Source: Solirubrobacteraceae bacterium | Lineage (GTDB): Bacteria > Actinomycetota > Thermoleophilia > Solirubrobacterales > Solirubrobacteraceae | Assembly (NCBI GenBank): GCA_025935735.1 | Contig: JAICUS010000029.1 | Location: 1 to 20,827 of the forward strand | Direction: 5' to 3' | DNA length: 20,827 nt | Notes under the pieces: model-generated | Seen by the model: only the letters and a program-made list of their open reading frames with translations | Told to the model about the DNA's origin: nothing | The model's database searches: none | Shown: one piece after another, positions 9,395-17,229 of the stretch | Numbering within the stretch: position 1 is the first letter of the stretch | Layout of the letters: each line of letters starts with the position of its first letter | Program-made: the position numbers and the translations under genes

Positions 9395-10317
9395 AGCTCG
9401 ATCACCCGGCGGTTGAGGTAGGTGTTCAGGGGCAGGACGATCGCCGTCACCAGGATGAACAGCACGACGTTGCCGGCCGTGGAGAGCCCGTAGAAGCCGG
9501 CCTGGTACTGCTTGTAGATGACCGAGGCGATGACGTCGGAGGTGAACCCCGGGCCGCCGCGGGTCATCGCCCAGATGAGGTCGAACGAGCGCAGGCCGCC
9601 GATCAGCGACAGGATGATCACCGTCGCGGTGGCCGGGCGGGCCAGCGGCAGGATGATGTGGCGGAAGGTGTGAAACGGGCCCGCGCCGTCGGTCTTGGCC
9701 GCTTCGTAGAGCTCCGACGGGATGGCCATGATCCCGGCGATATAGATGACCGTGGCCAGGCCGACGCCCTTCCACACGTCGACCAGCGCCACCGACAGCA
9801 GCGCGGTCCGCGTGTCCACCAGCCAAGCGGGCCCGTCGATCCCCACCAACCCGAGTGCGCGGTCGACCAGCCCGATGTCGGGCTGCAGCAGCACGGTGAA
9901 CGTGAGCCCGACGCCGATCGTGCTCACCAGCACCGGGAAGAACACGACCGAGCGCATCAGCCCCCGGAACCACACGCTCGAGGTCAGCAGCACGGCGAGC
10001 AGCATCCCCAGCACCACTTTCAGACCGGAGGTGACGAACGCGTAGATGAGCGTGTTCGTCAGGCCCTTGGTGAGCTGGGGATCCTGGAAGAACTGCTTGA
10101 AGTTGTCCAACCCGATGAACGTCGAGTCGAACAGCGTCCACCGGGTGAGGCTGTAGTAGAACGACGAGAACGTCGGCACCACGAACAGCACGAAGAAGAT
10201 GACGCCGGCGGGCAGGTAGAACCAGTACGGGTACGGGCTCCGCCTGACCTGCCGCCGCCGCGGCGGCGCGGTCACCAGGACCCGCGCCGCCGTCTGCTCA
10301 CGAACCTCGGTGGACAC
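9391..10317 (-). CDS. CUT1 carbohydrate ABC transporter permease (MalF/UgpA-like)
   Basis: A 308-residue membrane protein with a basic cytoplasmic N terminus (about 27 residues) and a first helix YPYWFYLPAGVIFFVLFVVP, followed by the family pattern PTFSSFYYSLTRWTLFD and FIGLDNFKQFFQDP. The EAA loop is ELYEAAKTDGAGPFHTFRHI with E205, A206 and A207, then ILPLARP; a later segment DLIWAMTRGGPGF is typical of sugar permeases. It starts at a GTG 9 nt after the binding protein stop. Together with the MalG-like protein it forms the heterodimeric channel for an oligosaccharide or glycoside, presumably a rhamnoside given the enzymes in the operon. Confidence 0.95.
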   Translation of the reverse strand: MSTEVREQTAARVLVTAPPRRRQVRRSPYPYWFYLPAGVIFFVLFVVPTFSSFYYSLTRWTLFDSTFIGLDNFKQFFQDPQLTKGLTNTLIYAFVTSGLKVVLGMLLAVLLTSSVWFRGLMRSVVFFPVLVSTIGVGLTFTVLLQPDIGLVDRALGLVGIDGPAWLVDTRTALLSVALVDVWKGVGLATVIYIAGIMAIPSELYEAAKTDGAGPFHTFRHIILPLARPATATVIILSLIGGLRSFDLIWAMTRGGPGFTSDVIASVIYKQYQAGFYGLSTAGNVVLFILVTAIVLPLNTYLNRRVIEL

Positions 10318-10326
10318 GCCCGCGCG

Positions 10327-11658
10327 CTACCAGCCCTTCAGACCCAGCTGCTGGGCCTCTTTCTTGACGTCCTGGTCATACAGCGCGGCGCCGGCCGCGG
10401 CCGAGCGCAGGCCCGAGCCGACCTCGACGGTGATCTGCTCGAGCGCCGGGCCCTTCACCGGCGACTGGAACTCCAGCGCCGGCGTGGCGTCGCCGCGGTC
10501 GACGTAGGGCTGGATGTCCTTGATCGCCTGCGGCACGTTGTCGGGCAGCGTGCAGCCCTTGATCAGGAACGGGCCCGACGGGGCGTAGGCCTTGGCCTGC
10601 GCGGTGCAGCCCTGGGGGCTGACGCTGAACGCCAAGAACTTCTTTGCCGCTTCGAGCTTGGCGCCCGTCGTGGTCTTCGGGACGTAGGTCGCACCGGGCA
10701 GCCAGAGCGTCAGGCCGTTGGACGAGGCGTCGTTGCCGGGCTGGGCGAAGAAGCCGATGTCGGCGAGCTGCTTCGGGTTGGCGCTGGCGATCGCGCCGAC
10801 CGCGAAGGTCAGCATCGGATACTGCGCGCCCTTGCCCGTGGCCAGCTCCTTCAGCCCCTGCTCGAACTTCGCCGAGCGGTAGTCGGAGTTCTCATACCCG
10901 GCCTGGTGCACCTCCTGCAGGCGCTGGAAGCTCTCGAGGCCCGGCTGCTGTGAGAACTTCGCCTGGTTGGCGGTGTACTTGGACGCCCACTGCGGGTCCT
11001 GCGTCGCGATGTTGTGGAAGTCCGCGAGCATCAGCAGCTGCGAGGTCCACGTGTCCTGGTAGGTCTGGATGACCGGGGCGATCCCGTGGGCCTTGAGCTT
11101 GGCGTTGTTGGCCATGAACTGCGCCCACGTCTTGGGCACCTCGAGGCCCAGCTTGTCGAAGATCTTCTTGTTGTAGAGGATCCCGCCGCCGGTCGAGCCG
11201 CCGAACGGCGCGCCGTACACGTTGCCGCCCGAGGACACCGAGGGCACCACTGACTTGTCGAGGTCCTTCACCCATGACTCACCGTTGAGCGCCGTCATGG
11301 TCTGCTGCGGCTTGAGCGCCTGCAGCAGCGAGCCCGAGTTGTAGGTGAAGATGTCATCCATGTCCCCGGTGGCCAGCCGCGTCTTCACCACGTTGTCGCC
11401 GTCGCCGCCCTGCGGGCGGGTCTCGATCTTGATGCTGATGTTCGGGTTCTTCGCGTGGAAGGCGCTCGCCAGCGCCTTGGCCGGGGTGAGCGTCTGCTCG
11501 GAGTTGTCCACCAGCCACGTCAGCGTGACGGCGCCCTTGGCGCTGCCGCCACCACCGCTGCTGCCGCCGCTGTCGTCGTTGCCGAAGCCGCCGCAGGCGG
11601 CGAGCGCGCCGGTGGCCGCGAACAGGGCGAGCCACCGCGCACGGCGTGCGATTGTCAT
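10327..11658 (-). CDS. Extracellular solute-binding lipoprotein, family 1 (carbohydrate ABC transporter)
   Basis: A 443-residue secreted lipoprotein. The signal peptide MTIARRARWLALFAATGALAAC ends in a lipobox with the lipidated cysteine at residue 22, followed by a Gly/Ser-rich linker. The mature protein follows the SBP_bac_1 pattern for CUT1 transporters: an opening VTLTWLVDNSEQTLTPAKAL, a segment KTRLATGDMDDIFTYNSGSL, GILYNKKIFDKLGLEVPKTW and a C-terminal TTGAKLEAAKKFLAFSVSPQG. The ATG overlaps the GH78 stop (ATGA) but has its own very strong Shine-Dalgarno, so it can be made in excess over the enzymes. It probably binds rhamnosides or rhamno-oligosaccharides; this rests on operon context alone. 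Confidence 0.94.
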   Translation of the reverse strand: MTIARRARWLALFAATGALAACGGFGNDDSGGSSGGGGSAKGAVTLTWLVDNSEQTLTPAKALASAFHAKNPNISIKIETRPQGGDGDNVVKTRLATGDMDDIFTYNSGSLLQALKPQQTMTALNGESWVKDLDKSVVPSVSSGGNVYGAPFGGSTGGGILYNKKIFDKLGLEVPKTWAQFMANNAKLKAHGIAPVIQTYQDTWTSQLLMLADFHNIATQDPQWASKYTANQAKFSQQPGLESFQRLQEVHQAGYENSDYRSAKFEQGLKELATGKGAQYPMLTFAVGAIASANPKQLADIGFFAQPGNDASSNGLTLWLPGATYVPKTTTGAKLEAAKKFLAFSVSPQGCTAQAKAYAPSGPFLIKGCTLPDNVPQAIKDIQPYVDRGDATPALEFQSPVKGPALEQITVEVGSGLRSAAAGAALYDQDVKKEAQQLGLKGW

Positions 11659-14489
11659 GCCTGACCTCCTCCTCCTGACAGCGGGGCGAGCCCGCCGATA
11701 TGTGACTCCAGCACTCCCCGCAGCCGCTGCTTGAGCGCGGCCGCGTCGCTCGTCATCCCGGGCGGGACCAAGGCGTCGACCATCACGCCGGCCGGCTCGT
11801 CGAGGAACGCCCGCAGCCGCCCTGCGGCCTGCGACTCGCCGTCGACCAGCGACAGCTCCTGCGCCGCGTCGACCACCCGGCTCCACGCCGCCTCGTGGTC
11901 GAGCACGTCGCGGACGGTCGCCCGCCCCGGCAGGGCACCGTTGGCTCCCCAGGCGTCCGGCACCCGCCAGGCGTGCTCGCCGTGGCCGATCTCGGCGGGC
12001 TCGGCCTCCCCCGGCACGTGGACGACCGCGGTCGCCCCCACCGGCACGACCACGCGCAGCGCCAGCAGCCCGCCGGCGCGCTCCCAGGCCACGGAAGCTT
12101 CCCCGTAGGGGGTTCGCAGCCGGGCCGACGCGGAGGTGAGGCTCCGCGCCGGCTCCGGCCGCACGACCAGCCGGCGGTATCCCGGCGCCCCGGGCCCGAG
12201 GCCGGCCACGGTGCGGTGCAGCCAATCGGCCACCGCGCCGAGCGCGTAGTGGTTGAAGGACGTCATCTGCCCGGGGTTGATCGTCCCGTCGGCCAGCATG
12301 CTGTCCCAGCGCTCCCACACGGTGGTGGCGCCCATCGTCACCGCGTAGAGCCAGGACGGGCAGCCGGTCTGGAGCAGCAGCCGGTAGGCCACCTCGGCGT
12401 GGCCGGCGGCGGCCAGCGCGTCGGCGATCAGCGGCGTGCCGAGGAAGCCGGTGCTGATGCGGAAGCCGCTGGTGCGTACGAGGTCGGCCAGCCGCTCGCC
12501 GGCCGCCCGGCGCTGCTCCTCGGTGGGCAGCAGCGCCCACTGCAGCGCCAGCGCGTACACCGTCGGGCAGTCGCTGAGCACCCGCCCGCCACCGGTGACG
12601 TACTCGCGCGCGAACGCGCCGCGGACCTCGTGGGCCAGCCGGGCGTACTCTTGGGCGGTGTCGAGCCGGCCGACGACGCCCGCGGCGAGCGCCACGACCT
12701 CGGCCGAGCGCGCGAGGTGGGCGGTGGCCACCACGTCGGGGTCGGCCTGGGCCTTGAACGGCTGGTCGGGCGGCGCGGTCGGGTCCAGCCAGTCGCCGAA
12801 CTGGAAGCCGCCGGCCCACAGCCGGTCCTCGCCCGCGAGCCCGGCGATGCAATCGACCCAGGCGCGCATGCTCGGCAGCTGGCGGGCGAGCAGCGCGGCG
12901 TCGCCGGTCTGCTGATAGATCGTCCAGGGCAGCAGCGTCGCGGCGTCGCCCCAGCCGGCGGCCGCGGGGTGCGGCGTGCCCAGCGCGTCGGGGATCACGA
13001 ACGGCACCGCGCCGTCGGCGTGCTGCTCGGCGGCGAGGTCGGCCAGCCAGGACGCCAGGAACCCCGCGGTGTCGAACAGGAAGCCGGCGGCGGGCGCGAA
13101 GACCTGGATGTCGCCGGTCCAGCCGAGGCGCTCGTCGCGCTGCGGGCAGTCGGTCGGCACGTCGAGGAAGTTGCCGCGCAGCCCCCAGACCACGTTCTCG
13201 TGGAAGCGGTCGAGCAGCGGCTCCGACGACTCGAACCAGCCGGTGCGCCGCAGGTCGGTGCCGACCACGACGGCCTCGACGTCCTCCGCGCGCAGGCCCG
13301 GCACGCCCGTGACCTCGGCGTAGCGGAAGCCGTGGAAGGTCAGGCTCGGCTCGAGCACCTCGTCGCCGCCGGCCAGCAGGTAGCCGTCGGTGGCCTTGGC
13401 GGTCCGCAGCGGGCGCACGCCGAGCTCGCCGTGCTCGAGCACCTCGGCGTGGCGGACGACCACCTCGGCGCCCGGCGCGCCGCCGCGCACGGTCAGGCGC
13501 ACCCAGCCGACCAGGTTCTGCCCGAAGTCCACCAGCGTCTTCCCGGAGGGCGACGCGAAGACGTCGGCCGCCCGGAGCGTGCCGGTGGCGCGCACCGGCG
13601 GGCCGTCCGGGGCCACGAGCCGCCCGAGGTCGCCCGCCACCTCCTCGACGCGGTCGGTGCGCCCGGTGCCGGCGCGCCGGTCGGTGCGCTGCCCGTCGTA
13701 CAGGTCGTCGGCCAGCACGCCGCTCTCGCGCGCCGTCCAGGTGCCGTCGGTGGCCAGCACGTGCACCGCGCCGTCCTCCGTGGCGATCTCCAGCTGGGCC
13801 AGCAGCGCCAGCCGGTCGCCATACAGCGCGCGGCGGTCGCCCCAGCCGAGCCGGCCGCGGTACCAGCCGTTGCCCAGCAGCACCTCGAGCTCGTTGACGC
13901 CCTCGCGCACGAGCGAGGTGACGTCGTAGGTCTGGTAGCGCAGCCGGTGGTGGTAGCTCGTCCAGCCGGGCGCGAGCACCTGGTCGCCGACGCGGCGGCC
14001 GTTCAGGGTCGCCTCGTAGATGCCGTGCGCGGTGGCGTACAGCCGCGCCCGCGCGACCGTGCCCGGGACCTCCAGGCACGAGCGCAGCCGCGGCGCCGGC
14101 GCGCCGATCGCGCCCAGCGCGAGCGGGCTGATGAAGCGCGCGGTCCAGTCCGCGGGCGCCAGCAGCCCGGCCTCGGCGACGGCCGGCTCGCTCCAGTCCG
14201 ACTCGGCGCCGGCGCCGCTGACCCGCACGCGGACGCTCGCCGCCTCGCGGGAGGCCAGCGGCTCGCCCGGCCAGGGGACGAGCACCTGCTCCGCACCGGC
14301 GACGCGGACAATGTCGGGAGCGCGCCCTGAACGGGTGAGCTCGACCTCGTAGGCATCCTGCGCGAACCCCGCGTCCGCCCGGGGGACGACCCAGGACAGG
14401 CGCGGGGTGGCGGTGCCGATCCCGAGCACCGGACCGTCGTCGGTCCGGTGCTCGAAGCGCAGGTCGGCGGGTGCGGCGACGAAAGGCAC
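11655..14489 (-). CDS. Alpha-L-rhamnosidase, glycoside hydrolase family 78
   Basis: A 944-residue enzyme releasing L-rhamnose from alpha-L-rhamnosides. Domains in order: an N-terminal Ig-like domain (LRFEHRTDDGPVLGIGTATP then PRLSWVV), the Bac_rhamnosid_N jelly roll (GDQVLAPGWTSYHHRLRYQT, VLLGNGWYRGRLGWG), the GKTLVDFGQNLVGWVRL beta domain, the (alpha/alpha)6 catalytic domain and a C-terminal beta sandwich. The hallmark DCPQRDERLGWTGD is at residues 447-460, with the likely general acid E453; the likely general base E726 lies in TTVWERWDS. All catalytic hallmarks are present. There is no signal peptide, so it works in the cytoplasm on imported rhamnosides. The GTG start at 14489 follows a 68-bp gap after GH3; the frame stays open upstream but the sequence there is not family-like. 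No Shine-Dalgarno is obvious, and a TAGACA box lies 8 nt before the GTG. The stop overlaps the binding protein ATG. Confidence 0.95.
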   Translation of the reverse strand: MPFVAAPADLRFEHRTDDGPVLGIGTATPRLSWVVPRADAGFAQDAYEVELTRSGRAPDIVRVAGAEQVLVPWPGEPLASREAASVRVRVSGAGAESDWSEPAVAEAGLLAPADWTARFISPLALGAIGAPAPRLRSCLEVPGTVARARLYATAHGIYEATLNGRRVGDQVLAPGWTSYHHRLRYQTYDVTSLVREGVNELEVLLGNGWYRGRLGWGDRRALYGDRLALLAQLEIATEDGAVHVLATDGTWTARESGVLADDLYDGQRTDRRAGTGRTDRVEEVAGDLGRLVAPDGPPVRATGTLRAADVFASPSGKTLVDFGQNLVGWVRLTVRGGAPGAEVVVRHAEVLEHGELGVRPLRTAKATDGYLLAGGDEVLEPSLTFHGFRYAEVTGVPGLRAEDVEAVVVGTDLRRTGWFESSEPLLDRFHENVVWGLRGNFLDVPTDCPQRDERLGWTGDIQVFAPAAGFLFDTAGFLASWLADLAAEQHADGAVPFVIPDALGTPHPAAAGWGDAATLLPWTIYQQTGDAALLARQLPSMRAWVDCIAGLAGEDRLWAGGFQFGDWLDPTAPPDQPFKAQADPDVVATAHLARSAEVVALAAGVVGRLDTAQEYARLAHEVRGAFAREYVTGGGRVLSDCPTVYALALQWALLPTEEQRRAAGERLADLVRTSGFRISTGFLGTPLIADALAAAGHAEVAYRLLLQTGCPSWLYAVTMGATTVWERWDSMLADGTINPGQMTSFNHYALGAVADWLHRTVAGLGPGAPGYRRLVVRPEPARSLTSASARLRTPYGEASVAWERAGGLLALRVVVPVGATAVVHVPGEAEPAEIGHGEHAWRVPDAWGANGALPGRATVRDVLDHEAAWSRVVDAAQELSLVDGESQAAGRLRAFLDEPAGVMVDALVPPGMTSDAAALKQRLRGVLESHIGGLAPLSGGGGQA
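11665..11675 (-). promoter_or_regulatory. Strong Shine-Dalgarno for the binding lipoprotein, inside the GH78 3' end
   Basis: Read on the minus strand, GGAGGAGGAGG ends 6 nt before the ATG at 11658. It is embedded in the codons for the Gly-rich tail of the rhamnosidase, so the protein tail may exist mainly because of this ribosome site. Confidence 0.75.
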
Positions 14490-14557
14490 GGACCAGATGT
14501 CTAGATCGAGTCCGCCGCCGTCGCGACCGTGAAACCCCTGTCGTTCATGAGGGCCGA

Positions 14558-17113
14558 CTAGGGGGTCGTGGTCGTCAACGTGAACGTGATCGTTCTTGTG
14601 TACGTTCCTGTGCGCAATCCGTCGTGGGCGCCGATGTGCTGCGTGAAGCCGATCGCCACGGGGTCGTTGGACGTCGGGGCGGTCCAGCTGGACTTCGACA
14701 GCGACACCTGCAGCGGCTCGGGCAGCGCGAGCGCGCCGTTCGTCAGGTGACCGGGATCTGAGTAGCTCAGCGCCGCGTCGCCGGCCGTCGAGGTGACCGT
14801 GGCGGTGGTGCTCGCCGTGTAGGTGTGGTCGACGCCGGGCGCGAACGCCCCGAAGGACGCCGGCGCGCCCAGCGTGAGCGAGAGCGTCGCGGGCACGGTG
14901 CCGCCGACGGTGCCGGTCGCCTCCGTGGTCACGCTCAGCGGCGCGCTCGCCAGCGGCTGCGCGGCCGAGTCGGCCACGCTGACCGTGTACGGCCCGCGGA
15001 CGGTGCGCCACCCACCGGCGTCCCAGATCGACAACGGATGCGCCGAGGACGCGGGATCGACGGTCACCGACACCGTCCGGCTCTCGCCCGGCGCCAGCGT
15101 CACGCGCTGCCAGCCGACGAGGCGCTTCGGCGGCTCGCCCGCGGCGGGCGGGAAGCCGAGGTAGACCTGCGGCGTGTCGGTGCCGCCGCGCGTGCCGGTG
15201 TTGGTCACCCGGAAGCGCACGGTGAACGGCGCGCCGGCGGCCGAGCGCGCCGGCACGTCGAGCTGGTCGACGGCGAAGCTCGTGTACGACTGGCCGAAGC
15301 CGAACGGGAACAGCGGCGCGACGCCGGCGCTGTCGTACCAGCGGTAGCCCACCTTCAACCCCTCGGTGTAGTCCACCTGGCGGATCTCGCTGCTGCCCGC
15401 CGGCCGCGTCGTGCCGCCGTCGGAGAAGATCCCCGGGTACTGGGCCGGCGAGCCGGCGGTGGGCAGGTCGGCGGCCGCGCGCGGGAACGTCAGCGGCAGG
15501 CGCCCGGACGGGTTCACGTCGCCCCACAGCAGCGCGGCGGTGGCCGGGCCCATCTCCTGGCCGGGCGACCACGTCTCCAGCACGGCCTTCACGTCGGAGA
15601 GCCACGGCATCAGCACCGGGCCGCCGGTCTGCAGCACCACGACCGTGTTCGGGTTGGCGGCCGCCACGGCGGCCACGAGCGCGTCGCCGCCGCCGTCGAG
15701 GCTCAGGTTCGGCCGGTCGTTGAACTCGCCCTCCTGGTAGTAGCCGAAGACGATCGCCACGTCGGCGCCGGCCGCGGTCTGCGCGGCCTGGGCGAGGTCG
15801 CTGCCGTCGCTGTAGGCCACCGTGCCGCCGTCCTGCGCGGCCCGCGCCGCGATCGCGTCCAGCGGCGCCTTCGGGGTGCAGGGCACGCTCGGGCGCACCG
15901 GCCCGCACACGGACGCTGCGCTGACGCCGTTGCTCGGCGTGCTCGAGGCGGTCGGCCCGATCACGGCGATCTTCTTCCCGGCGCCGCCCAGCGGCAGGAC
16001 GCCCGTGTTCTTGAGCAGCACCGAGCCCTGCTCGACCTCCTCGCGGGCGACCGCCTGGTCGGCCGGCGTGGAGACGTCGGCCTCGGGCGCCGCGGGCAGC
16101 GGCGTGTCGAACAGCCCCGCGCGGATGTGCGCGCGCACGACCCGGAACGCCGCCTCGTCGATCATCGCCTGCGTGATGCGGCCGTCCGCCAGCGCCGCCT
16201 TCAGCGCGTCCGGCGTCCAGTTGCGCCAGCGGTTGAGCTCCTGGTCCAGCCCGGCCGCCAGCGAGTTGGGCGTGGCGGTCAGCGAGTGGCTCGCGCCGAA
16301 GTCGGTGACCACCCAGCCGTCGAAGCCGATGTCGCCCTTGAGGATCTGGCGCAGGATCGGCTGGTTGCAGGAGTAGATCCCGTTGACCTGGTTGTAGGAG
16401 CACATCACGCCGCCCGGCTGCCCGTCCTTGATGGCGATCTCGAACGGCAGCGCGTAGAGCTCGTGCAGCGTGCGCTCGTCGAGGTTGGACGAGCTCGTCT
16501 GGCGGTCGGTCTCCTGCTCGTTGGCCACCCAGTGCTTGAGCACGGACTCGACCGGCTCGGCCGGGTTGTCGCCGAAGCCCTTGACCACGGCCGCGGCCAT
16601 CCGACCGGACAGCAGCGGGTCCTCGCCGAGGTACTCCGACGTGCGGCCGGCGAGCGGCGTGCGGGCGGTCGAGAGGCCGGGGGCGAGCAGCACGTTGCGG
16701 CGCTTGTGGAACGCCTCATAGCCCTGTGCCTTGCCCTTGCGCCGCGCCAGGTCCTGGTCCCACGACGCGGCCAGCGCGGTCTGGCTGGGGAACGCGGTGA
16801 CGCCCGTCCCGGCGACGACGGCGGTCGGCCCGTCCGCGTAGGCGATGAACGGCGTGCACGGCACCTGCGCGGGCAGCGGCTTGCCGCCCGCGTTGAGGTT
16901 CGTCGGGTCGTTGGCCGCCTGCTCGTCCAGCCAGCGCAGCTTCTGGTCGAGCGTGGAGGCGGCGAGCAGCGCCTGCGCCCGCTGGTCCGGCGTCCTGCTG
17001 GTGTCCATCCAGGGGCACGACGGCGCCTGGGCCGCCGCCGTCCCGGCCGTGGCGAGCCCCACCGCCGTCATGGCGGCCGCGAGCGCCGCAACCGCGCGAG
17101 CACGTTGACGCAC
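14558..17113 (-). CDS. Secreted glycoside hydrolase family 3 protein (beta-glucosidase-like)
   Basis: An 851-residue exported enzyme and first gene of the rhamnoside operon. A Sec signal peptide covers about residues 1-28 (cleavage near TAAAQA). The GH3 N-terminal barrel shows FIAYADGPTAV, FPSQTALAASWD, KHWVANEQETDR and the nucleophile motif GWVVTDFGASHS with D271. The C-terminal alpha/beta sandwich carries QEGEFNDRPNLSLDG (probable acid/base glutamate) and WGDVNPSGRLPLTFP. A fibronectin type III-like domain follows (about 613-705, after YRWYDSAG at 590-597), then an extra tail module of about 120 residues ending TYTRTITFTLTTTTP. The start is GTG at 17113 with GGAG 5 nt upstream. Most relatives are beta-glucosidases; beta-xylosidase or another beta-glycosidase is possible. 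Its likely job beside GH78 is removing the glucose of rhamnosyl-glucosides outside the cell. Confidence 0.93.
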   Translation of the reverse strand: MRQRARAVAALAAAMTAVGLATAGTAAAQAPSCPWMDTSRTPDQRAQALLAASTLDQKLRWLDEQAANDPTNLNAGGKPLPAQVPCTPFIAYADGPTAVVAGTGVTAFPSQTALAASWDQDLARRKGKAQGYEAFHKRRNVLLAPGLSTARTPLAGRTSEYLGEDPLLSGRMAAAVVKGFGDNPAEPVESVLKHWVANEQETDRQTSSSNLDERTLHELYALPFEIAIKDGQPGGVMCSYNQVNGIYSCNQPILRQILKGDIGFDGWVVTDFGASHSLTATPNSLAAGLDQELNRWRNWTPDALKAALADGRITQAMIDEAAFRVVRAHIRAGLFDTPLPAAPEADVSTPADQAVAREEVEQGSVLLKNTGVLPLGGAGKKIAVIGPTASSTPSNGVSAASVCGPVRPSVPCTPKAPLDAIAARAAQDGGTVAYSDGSDLAQAAQTAAGADVAIVFGYYQEGEFNDRPNLSLDGGGDALVAAVAAANPNTVVVLQTGGPVLMPWLSDVKAVLETWSPGQEMGPATAALLWGDVNPSGRLPLTFPRAAADLPTAGSPAQYPGIFSDGGTTRPAGSSEIRQVDYTEGLKVGYRWYDSAGVAPLFPFGFGQSYTSFAVDQLDVPARSAAGAPFTVRFRVTNTGTRGGTDTPQVYLGFPPAAGEPPKRLVGWQRVTLAPGESRTVSVTVDPASSAHPLSIWDAGGWRTVRGPYTVSVADSAAQPLASAPLSVTTEATGTVGGTVPATLSLTLGAPASFGAFAPGVDHTYTASTTATVTSTAGDAALSYSDPGHLTNGALALPEPLQVSLSKSSWTAPTSNDPVAIGFTQHIGAHDGLRTGTYTRTITFTLTTTTP

Positions 17114-17229
17114 TGCGTCTCCTCTCCTCCGTTTGACCGGCCGACCGTATGAGTGGCGCGTGGGCGCTCGCGACGGGGGAATCCCTGCTCTCCGGCCCCG
17201 CCCGCCGGGGGATAGAGTCCCTGCGAGCC
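17114..17229. promoter_or_regulatory. Divergent promoter region between the GH3 operon and the LuxR-type regulator
   Basis: This 116-bp interval must hold promoters for both directions. On the plus strand there is a -10-like TAGAGT at 17213-17218. Just upstream, CCCCG (17196-17200) and CGGGG (17206-17210) form a perfect inverted repeat with a 5-nt spacer, placed between the -35 and -10 positions where a regulator could act. On the minus strand the GH3 Shine-Dalgarno occupies 17119-17130; CATACG (complement of 17146-17151) is a poor -10 candidate. A TTGACC at 17133-17138 is not at a useful distance from a -10 box. The exact operator is not identifiable by eye. Confidence 0.5.
17213..17218 (+). 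promoter_or_regulatory. Probable -10 box of the LuxR-type regulator (leaderless or nearly so)
   Basis: TAGAGT fits the TANNNT -10 consensus of actinobacterial housekeeping promoters and lies 11 nt before the ATG at 17230, so transcription would begin within a few bases of the start codon. No Shine-Dalgarno precedes that ATG. A closely similar arrangement is found before rhaI. Confidence 0.45.

Noticed and set aside
11895..14330. 811-codon plus-strand open frame across the rhamnosidase gene
   Set aside because: Composition is that of a GC-rich shadow frame and it has no recognisable domain, while the minus strand has all GH78 hallmarks.
14521..14557. A 15-codon leader peptide frame (ATG at 14550 on the minus strand) before GH78
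   Set aside because: No Shine-Dalgarno, no run of regulatory codons and no attenuator hairpin nearby, so chance is enough to explain it.
14490..16403. Extension of the GH78 frame far upstream through the GH3 gene
   Set aside because: The frame remains open only because of GC bias. Family similarity begins just after the GTG at 14489, and GH3 occupies the region in another frame.
17149..17229. Earlier ATG (17149) as start of the LuxR-type regulator
   Set aside because: It has no Shine-Dalgarno, adds 27 residues unlike the family, and leaves only 35 bp for two divergent promoters.
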